From contig JAXMGT010000001.1 in assembly GCA_046347155.1 (NCBI GenBank), forward strand, positions 620,001-684,000: a stretch of 64,000 nucleotides of DNA, read 5' to 3'. Below are positions 36,230 through 48,005 of this stretch, one piece after another. The stretch's first letter is position 1; every line of letters begins with the position of its first letter. Below the pieces are notes generated by a model. It ran no database searches. It saw only the letters and a list, made by a program, of their open reading frames with translations, and was not told the origin of the DNA. This stretch comes from RPQJ01 sp046347155. GTDB lineage: Bacteria > Pseudomonadota > Gammaproteobacteria > Steroidobacterales > Steroidobacteraceae. A program made the translations under genes and the position numbers.

Positions 36230-37147
36230 ATGAAATTCAGCTTCACCTCCCAACGGACCGGCCGGGTCCGCACGATCGACCTTTCGCGACCGAAAGTCGC
36301 GACCGTCGTCGTGCTCGTCGCGCTGGTGTCGCTCGGTATCGTGTTCGGCGCCGGCCTCGGGCTCGGGACGTGGGTCGCGGGACCGATGCAGGATGCAAAC
36401 GTCGTGCGCGCGCTCGAGAAGCAGCGGCTCGACCTGCAGGCCGTCCGCAGCCAGCTGCAGGGCAAGGTCGACGCGCTCGCCTCGCGCGTCGGCATGATGA
36501 ACGCGCACATGATCCGGCTCGACGCGCTCGGCCGCCGGATCACCGATCTCGCCGGACTCGACCACGGCGAATTCGATTTCGACCAGTCGCCGCCGGCGGG
36601 CGGGCCGGAGATCGCAGGCGGCTCGGCGCAGGCGCCGGAGCTCACCGCGGTGCTCGACGCACTCGAGACGCAGCTCGCCGACCGCGAACGACAGCTCACG
36701 GTGCTCGAGAGCCTGATGTCCACCCGACAGCTCGGCGACCGGATCCTGCCGGGCGGTCTGCCCGTCATCGGCGGCTGGATTTCCTCGCACTTCGGCTTCC
36801 GCTCCGACCCGATCACCGGGCACAACGCGTTCCACGCCGGGGTCGACGTGGCGGCCGAGCCCGGCAGCAAGGTGATCGCGACCGGTCCCGGCCGGGTGAC
36901 GTTCGCCGGCTACAAGAACGGCTACGGCAACGTGGTCGAGATCACGCACCCGACCGGTTACGTGACCCGCTACGGCCACAACGCGCGCAACCTCGTCCAC
37001 GAGGGCGATGCGGTCGAGAAGGGCCAGGCGATCGCGGTGATCGGCAGCACCGGTCGGTCGACCGGCACGCACGTGCACTTCGAGGTCGAGAAGAACGGCC
37101 AGACCGTGAACCCGGCCCGCTACCTGGGGCCGGACGCGCGGGGCTGA
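36230..37147 (+). CDS. M23 family metallopeptidase (LytM domain), membrane-anchored
   Basis: This is a probable periplasmic peptidoglycan endopeptidase or amidase activator. It has 305 aa. Seen: a basic cytoplasmic N-terminus, one transmembrane helix (about 22-45), a coiled coil (about 55-90) followed by a Gly/Ala-rich linker, and a C-terminal LytM domain whose metal motifs are intact: HAGVD (H-x3-D) and the HVHFE (H-x-H) near the end. An intact site argues for a real hydrolase, unlike EnvC/NlpD-type degenerate activators. It occupies the place held by secM in enterics but has no arrest sequence. Confidence 0.88.
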   Translation: MKFSFTSQRTGRVRTIDLSRPKVATVVVLVALVSLGIVFGAGLGLGTWVAGPMQDANVVRALEKQRLDLQAVRSQLQGKVDALASRVGMMNAHMIRLDALGRRITDLAGLDHGEFDFDQSPPAGGPEIAGGSAQAPELTAVLDALETQLADRERQLTVLESLMSTRQLGDRILPGGLPVIGGWISSHFGFRSDPITGHNAFHAGVDVAAEPGSKVIATGPGRVTFAGYKNGYGNVVEITHPTGYVTRYGHNARNLVHEGDAVEKGQAIAVIGSTGRSTGTHVHFEVEKNGQTVNPARYLGPDARG

Positions 37148-37230
37148 CCGGCCGCGCCCGCCCGGGCACTTGCATCGGGCGAGGTCGTCCCCAGTAAGCC
37201 CCGGGCCCGGGTCCCCGACCCGTTTTCCTG

Positions 37231-37236
37231 TAAAAT
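37231..37236 (+). promoter_or_regulatory. Possible -10 element of the secA promoter
   Basis: TGTAAAAT contains a TAAAAT hexamer (5 of 6 matches) 38 bp upstream of secA in GC-rich DNA. No clear -35 is seen. An extended TGn motif is not in the exact position. Confidence 0.35.
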
Positions 37237-37273
37237 TCCCGTTTTTCCCGCCCCCGACCCCTGGAGCCCCCCA

Positions 37274-40039
<2,766 letters not shown>

Positions 40040-40429
40040 TTGGCGGTCTTCGTCGTCGCGGGGGCACTCTTCGACGCCGAAGGCCGTGTGCTGATCGCGC
40101 AGCGTCCGCCGGGCAAGGCGCTCGCGGGCCGATGGGAGTTCCCGGGCGGCAAGCTCGAACCGGGTGAGGACCCGTACACGGGGCTCGTCCGCGAACTCCG
40201 GGAGGAACTGGGCATCGAGGTCCGCGCGGCCGAACGGCTGATCCGCTACCAGCACCACGCGGGCGATCGCAGCGTGGACCTCGACCTCTGGACCGTCGGC
40301 GACTGGCGCGGTGACCCGCACGGTCGCGAGGGCCAGTGCCTCAAGTGGGTGCACCGGCGCGACCTGCCCCGCGAGGACATCCTCGAGGCCGATGCGCCGA
40401 TGATCGAAGCGCTGGTCGCGCTCTGCTGA
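40040..40429 (+). CDS. mutT: 8-oxo-dGTP diphosphatase MutT
   Basis: This Nudix hydrolase clears 8-oxo-dGTP from the nucleotide pool. It has 129 aa, the E. coli size. Seen: a complete Nudix box G-x5-E-x7-REL-x-EELG at about residues 37-59, and the early VVAGALFDAEGRVLIAQRPPGK. The TTG start immediately follows the secA TGA; no ATG is available before the domain, so TTG (or a nearby GTC-rich region with no better codon) is the best choice. secA-mutT adjacency is conserved in many gammaproteobacteria. Confidence 0.93.
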   Translation: MAVFVVAGALFDAEGRVLIAQRPPGKALAGRWEFPGGKLEPGEDPYTGLVRELREELGIEVRAAERLIRYQHHAGDRSVDLDLWTVGDWRGDPHGREGQCLKWVHRRDLPREDILEADAPMIEALVALC

Positions 40430-40441
40430 TCCTGCGGCGGC

Positions 40442-41101
40442 TCAGCCGCGGCGCACGAGGCGCCAGGCCACTTCGTGCAGCGACTCGAGCCCGGCTTCGA
40501 CGAAGCGGGGGCTCTCGCCGATGATCTCGTTTCGTTCGAGTTCCGCGACGTCGAAGTCGGCGTCGAACAGCGCCTGGATCTCGTCGGCCGTCACGGCGAA
40601 CGGCGGGCCGTCCATCTTCGACGGATCGTATTCGAAACTGACGAGCAGCAACGGCGCGCCGGCGCCGAGCAGCGAGGCGAGCACCCGCGCATGGCGACGT
40701 CGCAGTTCCGCCGGAAGCGCGACGAGCGCGGCACGGTCGTAGGCGGCATCGACGGCACCCACCTCCGACGGGCCGAGCGCGAGCGCGTCGCCCTCGAGGA
40801 TCGTGTACGGGCCGGCTGCGTGCCTAACGTGGGAGCCGAGCGGCGATGCGGTCGCCCCAAGCCCGGCTTCCGAGTAGAACTCCGAGATCGCGATCGGGCT
40901 CAACTCGCTGCCCGTGACCGCGTGCCCTCGCGCAGCGAGCCAGCGCAGGTCGAGGCTCTTGCCGCAGAGCGGCACGTACACGCGGGCACCGGGCGCCACG
41001 CGGAGCGTGGGCCACCATCGCTCGAGCGCCGGGTTCACCGACGAACGGTGGAAGCCGATCTGCCGGGTCCGCCAGCGCTCGTGCCAGAAGTCGGGCTGCA
41101 T
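40442..41101 (-). CDS. tpm: Thiopurine S-methyltransferase
   Basis: This SAM-dependent methyltransferase of the TPMT family methylates thiols and, in some bacteria, selenium or tellurium oxyanions. It has 219 aa. Seen: the diagnostic N-terminus DFWHERWRTRQIGFHRSSVNP, the SAM-binding VYVPLCGKSLDLRWLA, and the downstream DAAYDRAALVALP. It is convergent with mutT (12 bp apart). The physiological substrate is unknown. Confidence 0.92.
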   Translation of the reverse strand: MQPDFWHERWRTRQIGFHRSSVNPALERWWPTLRVAPGARVYVPLCGKSLDLRWLAARGHAVTGSELSPIAISEFYSEAGLGATASPLGSHVRHAAGPYTILEGDALALGPSEVGAVDAAYDRAALVALPAELRRRHARVLASLLGAGAPLLLVSFEYDPSKMDGPPFAVTADEIQALFDADFDVAELERNEIIGESPRFVEAGLESLHEVAWRLVRRG

Positions 41102-41109
41102 CGCGACCG

Positions 41110-41319
41110 TCAGTGCCGCGGCGCGCCGTCGGACGCGTCGGTCAGGTCAGTGTCCATGAGACCGGCATCCTCGAGCGGCTCGCCCGGGATCGCGTGCCGA
41201 CCGGCCATCCACTCGCCGAGGTCGATGAGCCTGCAGCGCTCGCTGCAGAACGGACGGAAAGGCGAGGCCTCCGACCACTCGACGGCCGCTCGGCACGTGG
41301 GGCAGGGGACGGTGGCCAT
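41110..41319 (-). CDS. yacG: DNA gyrase inhibitor YacG
   Basis: This small zinc protein inhibits DNA gyrase in E. coli. It has 69 aa. Seen: the four zinc ligands as CPTC near the N-terminus and CSERC after 15 residues, followed by IDLGEWMAGRHAIPGEP, the conserved YacG segment. It lies 8 bp upstream of tpm on the same strand and follows zapD, as in the usual coaE-zapD-yacG order. Confidence 0.94.
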   Translation of the reverse strand: MATVPCPTCRAAVEWSEASPFRPFCSERCRLIDLGEWMAGRHAIPGEPLEDAGLMDTDLTDASDGAPRH

Positions 41320-41329
41320 CGGGTCGGGG

Positions 41330-42136
41330 TCAGGTGCAGGTCGAAAGCGTGAACCGCACGTCCTCGGTGGTCTGTATCGCGCGGTTGCCCGCGTCCTGCC
41401 AGACCAGGAACCGGACGCTGCAGCGATAGTGGCTGCCGCTGATCTCAGGGTAGATGTCCGTGCCGGCGGGCAGGCCGATCCGGATCATCTGCGCAGGCAC
41501 TTCGCGGTCGAGCGTCAGGTGGAAGACGCCCGCTGGCGCGACCTCGGACCGCGAACGCGCCTGCTCGCGCGTGATCCACAGCAGCTCGCCGACCGCGTCA
41601 CCGAGCGGACGGATCACCGCGAGCCAGTGCGCGAAGTCCGCGCCGCGCACCTCGTCCGGAAGGTTGAGCCAGTGCGTGTAGTTCGGAAGGTCGAACTCGC
41701 AGGTGCCGCCCGGGATCGTGCTGCGGTGCTTGATCGCGTTCAGGAACTCCGAATCGCGGAGCTTCTGCATGAACAGCGCGCCGACGCTCGAGAGTTCGTC
41801 GCGCATCCGGTTCAGCTTCGTGAGCAGCACGCGCAGGCGCGACGTGTCCACGCCCGGCCGCGCGTTGAACGCCGAGAGCTGCGTCATCTGCCGTTCGAGT
41901 TCCTTCAGCACCTCGCCGCGCACGTCGCCGCGCTGCGTGATCGTGAGGATCTCGAGCAATGCCGCAACGGCCGCGCGCGTCGACCACGGGTCGGCCTTCG
42001 TGTGGTGGTGCACGGCCTGCTGGTACAGGAAATCGAGGCGCAGGAAATTGCGCATCCGCTCGTTCAGCGGCTGCTCGAAGTAAATCGCCCGGGTGGCCGC
42101 CTCCACCGAAGGCACGACGGCCTCGCTCGCATTCAT
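41330..42136 (-). CDS. zapD: Cell division protein ZapD
   Basis: ZapD bundles FtsZ filaments by binding the FtsZ C-terminal peptide. From the ATG at 42136 the protein has 268 aa (E. coli 247). Seen: the ZapD domain throughout, e.g. YFEQPLNERMRNFLRLDFL, LPNYTHWLN and the C-terminal FLVWQD segment. The frame continues upstream to ATG 42307, which overlaps the coaE stop as ATGA, so an alternative protein with 57 extra, proline-rich N-terminal residues is possible. The extra part coincides with a long inverted repeat. Confidence 0.9.
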   Translation of the reverse strand: MNASEAVVPSVEAATRAIYFEQPLNERMRNFLRLDFLYQQAVHHHTKADPWSTRAAVAALLEILTITQRGDVRGEVLKELERQMTQLSAFNARPGVDTSRLRVLLTKLNRMRDELSSVGALFMQKLRDSEFLNAIKHRSTIPGGTCEFDLPNYTHWLNLPDEVRGADFAHWLAVIRPLGDAVGELLWITREQARSRSEVAPAGVFHLTLDREVPAQMIRIGLPAGTDIYPEISGSHYRCSVRFLVWQDAGNRAIQTTEDVRFTLSTCT

Positions 42137-42180
42137 CCGGGTATTCTGCGCCTCGGGCTCCGGGGCCGGAAAGGGGGGCG

Positions 42181-42282
42181 AGGGGACATTCTCGGTTTCC
42201 GCGGACGGCGTCGCCGGCGGGCGATGGACCGACGGGCCGGGCACGCCGCCCGGGTCCGGATCGGAAATCCAGAATGTCCCCT
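42181..42282. repeat. Inverted repeat with AGGGGACATTCT arms upstream of or within zapD
   Basis: The left arm is at 42181-42201 and the right arm at 42262-42282. They match in inverted orientation at 19 of 21 positions, with the outer 12 bp (AGGGGACATTCT / AGAATGTCCCCT) perfect, around a 60-bp GC-rich centre. This is the shape of a REP/RAYT-type mobile palindrome. It lies between the coaE stop and the canonical zapD start, and keeps the zapD frame open. Confidence 0.7.
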
Positions 42283-42303
42283 GCTCGGGTGGTTCGGGCG
42301 GAT

Positions 42304-42912
42304 TCATGGGCACGCGAGCTTACGGTATTTCGAGTCCAGCGCCACGACCGCGGATCGAAGTTCGTCCTCCGGCCCCGAATTCGTGATCACGTCGTCGGCG
42401 ATCGCGAGGCGCTGGGCCCGCGTTGCCTGCGCAGCGAGGGACGCCCGAGCCTGGTCCCCGGACACGCCGTCACGGGTCACGAGCCGCTCGACCTGCACCG
42501 CCTCCGGCGCGTCGACCACGAGCACGCGATCGACGTGGTCGCGCCGGCCGCCCTCGGCGAGCAGCGGGATCACGAGCAGCTGGTAGGGGCCGCCGGCCGC
42601 GAGCGACTGGCGGGCCATCTCGGCCCGTATCGCCGGGTGCAGGATCGCCTCGAGCCGGCGCCGCGCGCCCGCGTCCGCGAAGATCAGTTCGCGCATCCGC
42701 CGGCGATCCAGCCCGCCCGCCGCGTCGAGCACCCCTCGGCCGAATTCCGCGACGACGGCGTCGAGTGCCGCTGCGCCCGGCTCGACGACCTGGCGTGCGA
42801 TCACGTCGGTGTCGATGACCGGCACGCCGAGCGCCGAGAAGAGCCGAGCAACGGTGGACTTGCCGCTCGCGATGCCCCCGGTGAGCGCAACCCTGAATGC
42901 CGGGCGACTCAT
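42304..42912 (-). CDS. coaE: Dephospho-CoA kinase
   Basis: CoaE phosphorylates dephospho-CoA, the last step of CoA synthesis. It has 202 aa. Seen: the P-loop ALTGGIASGKSTVARLF at the N-terminus, the substrate segment DTDVIARQVVEPG, LIFADAGARRRLEAILHPAI, and a lid-region Arg cluster with N-terminal-side DAPEAVQVERL. It lies 17 bp downstream of pilD. The stop overlaps ATG 42307 in the zapD frame. Confidence 0.95.
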   Translation of the reverse strand: MSRPAFRVALTGGIASGKSTVARLFSALGVPVIDTDVIARQVVEPGAAALDAVVAEFGRGVLDAAGGLDRRRMRELIFADAGARRRLEAILHPAIRAEMARQSLAAGGPYQLLVIPLLAEGGRRDHVDRVLVVDAPEAVQVERLVTRDGVSGDQARASLAAQATRAQRLAIADDVITNSGPEDELRSAVVALDSKYRKLACP

Positions 42913-42929
42913 CGGTCCGCCCGCACGGA

Positions 42930-43910
42930 TCAGCCGTCCAGGCCCGCGTAGTGCAGGCCGGTACCCATCAGGGCCGGGCCCCACATCAGCGCGATCCAGC
43001 CGGCGGCGGCGAGGTACGGCCCGAACGGGATCGGGACTTCGCGGCCCCGGCCGCGGAAGGCGATCATCGAGAGGCCGACGACGGCCCCGGTGAGGGCCGA
43101 CAGGAGCAGCACGAGCGGAAGCAGCTGCCAGCCCATCCACGCGCCGAGCGCTGCAAGCAGCTTGAAGTCGCCGTAACCCATGCCTTCCCGGCCGGTGAGC
43201 AGCTTGAACGCCCAGTACACGGACCAGAGCACCAGGTAGCCCGCGGCCGCACCGAGGATCGAGGACCACGGATCCACCGGGATCGACAGCGACGGTCCCG
43301 GCACCCACGCGACGCTTGCGAGCAGCCCGCCCCACATCAATGGCAGTGTGATCGCGTCCGGCAGCAACAGGTGGTCGAGGTCGATCGCCGCGAGCGCCAC
43401 CAGCGACCACGTCACGACGAGCGCCGCGACGGCCTGCCATTCCCAGCCGTAGCGCCAGACGACCGCGGCGGACAGCACGGCCGTCCCGAGTTCCACGAGC
43501 GGGTAGCGCACCGAGATCGGTGTGCGGCAGTTCGCGCAGCGGCCGCCGAGCACGAGCCAGCTGACGACCGGGACGTTCTGGTGCGCCCGGATCGCGGCGC
43601 CGCAGTGCGGGCAGGCCGAGCGTGGGTGCACGAGGTCGTAGCGTTCGGGGCGCGGCGGTTCCGCAGGTGCCGATTCGACGGCGGCGTCCGCGACGGCGAC
43701 GTCGATCGCAGCGGCACCGTCGGCGGCCGCCGACTGCGGCTCGGCGGGCCGCAGGGTTTCCTCAGCCTCGGCCCGCCAGCGGCGCTCGAGCATCACCGGC
43801 AGCCGGTGGATCACGACGTTCAGGAAGCTGCCGACCAGCAGCGAAAACACGAAGGCGCTGCCCGTGAGCAGCGCCTGGTTCGTGCGCAGGAGTTCGAGCA
43901 GCTCGGTCAG
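42930..43910 (-). CDS. pilD: Prepilin peptidase / N-methyltransferase PilD
   Basis: This polytopic aspartic protease cleaves the leader of type IV prepilins and N-methylates the new Phe1. Seen: the first helix with LLVGSFLNVVIHRLP, the zinc-binding methylase loop with two CxxC pairs (CPHC, CANC), and the peptidase aspartates in AIDLDHLLLPD and GYGDFKLLA. An Ala/Glu/Pro-rich insert of about 40 residues precedes the first CxxC. No ATG, GTG or TTG lies between the pilC stop and the first helix; the frame would start at CTG 43910, which overlaps the pilC stop as CTGA. That start gives 326 aa. Confidence 0.9.
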   Translation of the reverse strand: MTELLELLRTNQALLTGSAFVFSLLVGSFLNVVIHRLPVMLERRWRAEAEETLRPAEPQSAAADGAAAIDVAVADAAVESAPAEPPRPERYDLVHPRSACPHCGAAIRAHQNVPVVSWLVLGGRCANCRTPISVRYPLVELGTAVLSAAVVWRYGWEWQAVAALVVTWSLVALAAIDLDHLLLPDAITLPLMWGGLLASVAWVPGPSLSIPVDPWSSILGAAAGYLVLWSVYWAFKLLTGREGMGYGDFKLLAALGAWMGWQLLPLVLLLSALTGAVVGLSMIAFRGRGREVPIPFGPYLAAAGWIALMWGPALMGTGLHYAGLDG

Positions 43911-45124
43911 ATGACGGCGCCCAGCTTGAAGATCGGCAGGTACATCGCGACCACGAGGCCGCCGACCAGCACGCCGAGGATCACCATGATGAGCGGCTCG
44001 AGCAGGCTCGACAGGCCGTCCACCGCGGCATCGACGTCGGCCTCGTAGAAGTCGGCCACCTTGCTCGCCATCTCGTCGAGCGAACCCGACTCCTCGCCGA
44101 CCGCGATCATCTGCACGACCATGTTCGGGAACAGGCCGGTGTTCTCCATCGCGCGCTGCATGCGCATGCCGGTCGAGATCTCGTCGCGCATCCGGAGCAC
44201 GGCGTCCTGGTAGACGATGTTGCCCGTCGCGCCGGCCACCGACTTCATCGCCTCGACGAGCGGCACGCCGGCCGCGAACATCGTCGCGAGCGTGCGCGCG
44301 TAGCGGGCGATCGCCGACTTGCGCAGGATCGGCCCGATGACCGGGATCTGCAGCGACATCCGGTCGAGCAGCTGGCGCATCGGGCGGGAGCGCTTGTAGA
44401 AGTAGGCGAACGTGAACACCGAAACCACGGCGACGCCCAGCAGGATCCAGACGTATTGCTGCATCCACTTCGACAGGTTCACGACGAATTGCGTGAAGGC
44501 CGGCAGGTCGGCACCGAAACCCTGGAACAGCGACTCGAATTGCGGGATCACGAACAGCAGCAGGATCACGGTCACGATGATCGCGACCGCGAGCACCGCG
44601 GCCGGGTAGAACAGCGCCTTCTTGATCTTCTTCTTCAGGGCCTCGGTCTTTTCCTTGTACGTCGCGACCTTCTCGAGCACCGCCTCGAGCGCACCAGCGT
44701 GTTCGCCGGCCTCGACCAGGTTCGTGTAGAGGTCGTCGAAGTAGAGCGGGTGCTTGCCGAGCGCCTGGTGCAGCGCGTTGCCGGTCTCGATGTCGCCCTT
44801 GATCGCGAGCACGAGCTTCTGCACGGCCGGCTTGTCGTGGCCGACGCCGATGATCTCGAACGCCTGCACCATCGGGATGCCGGCCGTGAGCATCGTGGCC
44901 AGCTGGCGGCTGAAGATCGCGATGTCCTCGGCCGTGACCTTGCCTTCGCTCTTGAAGAGCTTGAATTCCTTGCGGACGCGGGTCGCGGCGATGCCCTGCC
45001 GGCGCAGGTCGGCGCGCAGCTCGTTCTCATCCTTCGCGAGCCCGCGACCCTTGACCCTGTTGCCCTTGCGGTCCTTGCCTTCCCAGAGGAACGGGAACTG
45101 CTTGCCTGCGACGACCTCGGCCAT
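43907..45124 (-). CDS. pilC: Type IV pilus inner-membrane platform protein PilC
   Basis: This is the polytopic platform protein of the type IV pilus assembly machine, working with PilB. It has 405 aa. Seen: an N-terminal cytoplasmic region, two repeated T2SSF domains (about 72-195 and 275-398), and three transmembrane helices, including a strongly hydrophobic one near 170-195 and one at the C-terminus (LVGGLVVAMYLPIFKLG). It lies 22 bp downstream of pilB and overlaps pilD by 4 bp. Confidence 0.96.
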   Translation of the reverse strand: MAEVVAGKQFPFLWEGKDRKGNRVKGRGLAKDENELRADLRRQGIAATRVRKEFKLFKSEGKVTAEDIAIFSRQLATMLTAGIPMVQAFEIIGVGHDKPAVQKLVLAIKGDIETGNALHQALGKHPLYFDDLYTNLVEAGEHAGALEAVLEKVATYKEKTEALKKKIKKALFYPAAVLAVAIIVTVILLLFVIPQFESLFQGFGADLPAFTQFVVNLSKWMQQYVWILLGVAVVSVFTFAYFYKRSRPMRQLLDRMSLQIPVIGPILRKSAIARYARTLATMFAAGVPLVEAMKSVAGATGNIVYQDAVLRMRDEISTGMRMQRAMENTGLFPNMVVQMIAVGEESGSLDEMASKVADFYEADVDAAVDGLSSLLEPLIMVILGVLVGGLVVAMYLPIFKLGAVI

Positions 45125-45146
45125 GTGCTGCCTGTCTCCTGTCCGT

Positions 45147-46892
<1,746 letters not shown>

Positions 46893-47069
46893 GGACTTGC
46901 GAGCGCTCGGGTAGCTTCGGGCGGGTGGCGGAACGTTACCTGAGACGGCGGGCGCCTTCAAACCTTAAGTTAAAGGCGATTCTGCGCGAATTCTTCGTCG
47001 GCGCGCGCGAACTGCGTCACGTTCCGGTCACGCCGGGCCCGGGCATCCATGGCCGGGACCCCAAAAGAG

Positions 47070-47093
47070 AAACCCCCGCCGAGGCGGGGGTTT
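47070..47093 (-). terminator. Rho-independent terminator of pilA
   Basis: A perfect 11-bp inverted repeat (AAACCCCCGCC / GGCGGGGGTTT) sits 48 bp past the pilA stop. On the minus strand it is followed by TCTCTTTTGG, a T-rich tail. This is the clearest terminator in the window, and it separates the abundant pilA message from pilB. Confidence 0.85.
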
Positions 47094-47141
47094 CGGGACT
47101 CGTCACGCCCGGGGCAGGGCCCCGGGGTGGCGATGGCCGCG

Positions 47142-47642
47142 TTACGGACGGCAGCTCGACGGCAGGTACTTGCCATCGATGGACGTGTTGGCCGCGGTGT
47201 CCGTGGCCGACGTCTGCTGGTTCTCCCAGCCCGCCGGGTCATTGGCCTTGCCGCACTTCCACACCACGTCGCCATTGGCGCTGTGGCCCGGGGTGAGGCC
47301 GACGGTCTCGTTCTGGATCTTCGTGTTGGCTTCGTTGCCGTAGGTGATCGTGATGCCGCCCTGGGTCACGCCGATGCTCGACACGTACTTGCCCTGGATC
47401 GTCGTCGACGAGCCGAGGCCGGCGTCGGAATTGGCATTCGGCCAGCTGCCGTGGTTCGCGTAGTACTCGGACACGGCGGCCTTGGCGGCCGAGGCCATCG
47501 TCAGGCCTTCCGAGGCCTGCGAGCGGATCAGGTAGTCCTGATACGCCGGGATGGCGATCGCGGCCAGGATGCCGATGATCGCGACCACGATCATCAGTTC
47601 GATCAGCGTGAAGCCCTTCTGGGCCGACTTGATGATGTTCAT
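47142..47642 (-). CDS. pilA: Major type IV pilin PilA
   Basis: This is the structural subunit of the type IV pilus. It has 166 aa. Seen: a short basic leader MNIIKSAQKG, then the PilD cleavage site G|F and the hydrophobic N-terminal helix FTLIELMIVVAIIGILAAIA with Glu5. The globular part is rich in Ser, Thr, Asn and Gly, and two C-terminal Cys (WKCGK and SSCRP) can form the disulfide loop. A CAAGGAG Shine-Dalgarno (47651-47657) precedes the ATG. Its own sigma-54 promoter and terminator fit a highly expressed monocistronic gene. Confidence 0.95.
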   Translation of the reverse strand: MNIIKSAQKGFTLIELMIVVAIIGILAAIAIPAYQDYLIRSQASEGLTMASAAKAAVSEYYANHGSWPNANSDAGLGSSTTIQGKYVSSIGVTQGGITITYGNEANTKIQNETVGLTPGHSANGDVVWKCGKANDPAGWENQQTSATDTAANTSIDGKYLPSSCRP

Positions 47643-47709
47643 TAGCAAAGCTCCTTGCGTAAACGGTACGGATGCAAAACAGCGGCGTGAGGCCAGCGGA
47701 ATGCATGAA

Positions 47710-47724
47710 GCAAGACCCGTGCCA
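47710..47724 (-). promoter_or_regulatory. Sigma-54 promoter of pilA
   Basis: On the minus strand the sequence reads TGGCACG-N4-TTGC, an exact match to the -24/-12 consensus, followed by T. The transcription start would be near 47698, about 56 bp before the pilA ATG. RpoN and the NtrC-type activator PilR are both coded in this window, which fits PilR-dependent pilin expression. The flanking DNA upstream (47735-47760) is AT-rich, as expected for activator access. Confidence 0.88.
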
Positions 47725-48005
47725 AACCGGGCGTTCACTCATAACGCATTGTTTTGCAAGGGTATTACCCAGGTTGGTGCGGTGCAGCCAGGTTCAGCCC
47801 CACGGCCTGCGCTGACACGGCTGGTCACAAGCTGACCTTCGTTGTCACGTGCGCCCGGCGGGCGCTCGAGCCGCCCGGCCGCGGCGGCGCGCGGGACTGT
47901 GATTCGACGCACGACAGGACGCCGCCGGATGTGACTTAATCCGCGCCGGTGACCGGCGGGTTCCATCGCCGGACACATGCATGCGCCCCGGAGGATCCCG
48001 CCGAA

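Noticed and set aside
36230..37147. Gene upstream of secA considered as SecM
   Set aside because: The product is a clear M23 peptidase with intact zinc motifs and has no arrest peptide.
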